32,951 nucleotides of DNA from Marinilabiliaceae bacterium. Lineage in GTDB: Bacteria; Bacteroidota; Bacteroidia; Bacteroidales; Marinilabiliaceae. The notes under the pieces are model-generated. The model saw only the letters and a list, made by a program, of their open reading frames with translations, had not been told where the DNA came from and did not search any database. Within the stretch, counting starts at the first letter, position 1. Every line of letters starts with the position of its first letter. Below are positions 32,641 through 32,951 of this stretch, in pieces. Where the stretch lies: NCBI GenBank assembly GCA_016342595.1, contig JAEINY010000047.1:1-32951 (forward strand), read 5' to 3'. Made by a program: the position numbers and the translations under genes.

Positions 32641-32951
32641 ATGAAGAACATTATTGCATTCTGTGCTCTCGTACTTACCTCTTTTAGTACAAGCTTTGGG
32701 CAAATAAATACAGAAGTTTTAGATCAGCTTAAATCCGACGACTACAACATGCGTCATCGCCTGGACAAATTGGAAAAAATGGTGGATGATCTATTATGGT
32801 ACGAGAAAGTGGGCGACATAGCCCATGTGGATAAAGTGTACATGTATGGCCCTCCCAAATGGAAAGAGAAGAATCCAACCGGATTGGGAGCTGGCAACCC
32901 TGTTAAATTTTGGTCGTACCTGTTTTTCCCAAAAAATATAGATTCCTCTAA
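32641..32951 (+). CDS. Start of a secreted S9-type peptidase or alpha/beta hydrolase (cut by the window)
   Basis: An open frame running off the window end; 103 codons are visible. It starts MKNIIAFCALVLTSFSTSFG, a signal peptide with probable cleavage before QINTE. The next part reads MRHRLDKLEKMVDDLLWYEK and VDKVYMYGPPKWKEKNPTGL, then GAGNPVKFWSYLFFPKN. This is the N-terminal pattern of Bacteroidota prolyl-oligopeptidase-like S9 hydrolases, in which the alpha/beta hydrolase domain follows. The catalytic residues lie outside the window, so the activity is not shown. Confidence 0.7.
   Translation, partial: MKNIIAFCALVLTSFSTSFGQINTEVLDQLKSDDYNMRHRLDKLEKMVDDLLWYEKVGDIAHVDKVYMYGPPKWKEKNPTGLGAGNPVKFWSYLFFPKNIDSS

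Overview
The window looks like a chromosomal segment of a Bacteroidota bacterium, probably of the Marinilabiliales type. The evidence is a hybrid two-component regulator with a beta-propeller sensor, a TonB-dependent receptor with a CarboxypepD_reg-like N-terminus, DUF6249 membrane proteins, MutS2, and Bacteroidota-style promoters (TTTG ... TAnnTTTG) without obvious Shine-Dalgarno sequences. No rRNA, tRNA, phage or transposase gene was seen. The genus is a guess.

Layout. 1-5000: an AraC-type regulator, a secreted alkaline phosphatase, an overlapping pair (low-molecular-weight tyrosine phosphatase and fructosamine kinase) and a cytidylate kinase-like protein. 5000-6050: gene-free, with three direct copies of a unit that reads on the minus strand as promoter box plus intrinsic terminator, which suggests small RNAs. 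6050-11000: a large orphan hybrid histidine kinase/AraC regulator (HTCS) and endonuclease III. 11000-15300: a metal-homeostasis block (TonB receptor, ZupT-type ZIP transporter, MntR/DtxR-type repressor with a palindromic operator). 15580-16120: a RelE/ParE-type toxin-antitoxin pair. 16120-19620: a repeat-rich stretch around an unrecognised 128-aa protein and a TPR histidine kinase whose two halves differ sharply in base composition. 19620-21540: a UPF0158 protein and two DUF6249 paralogues separated by an unusual array of eleven boxes with a near-exact 21-bp period. 21800-25980: a propeller sensor kinase overlapping a NarL-type response regulator. 26500-27560: an ECF sigma factor and a two-helix membrane protein, probably its anti-sigma factor. 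27650-32950: a Gate-domain membrane protein, an unrecognised 189-aa protein, MutS2 and the start of a secreted S9-type peptidase or hydrolase.

How the parts connect. The strongest new observation is that the ECF sigma gene and both DUF6249 genes, about 5-6 kb apart, share the same promoter signature, TGTAACC-15 bp-GCGTC. This signature resembles ECF promoters and not the usual Bacteroidota sigma promoter. It predicts an autoregulated sigma / membrane-protein / DUF6249 envelope-response regulon. The metal block probably forms a second local regulon. Intergenic regions hold several families of dispersed repeats, each represented at least twice in the window.
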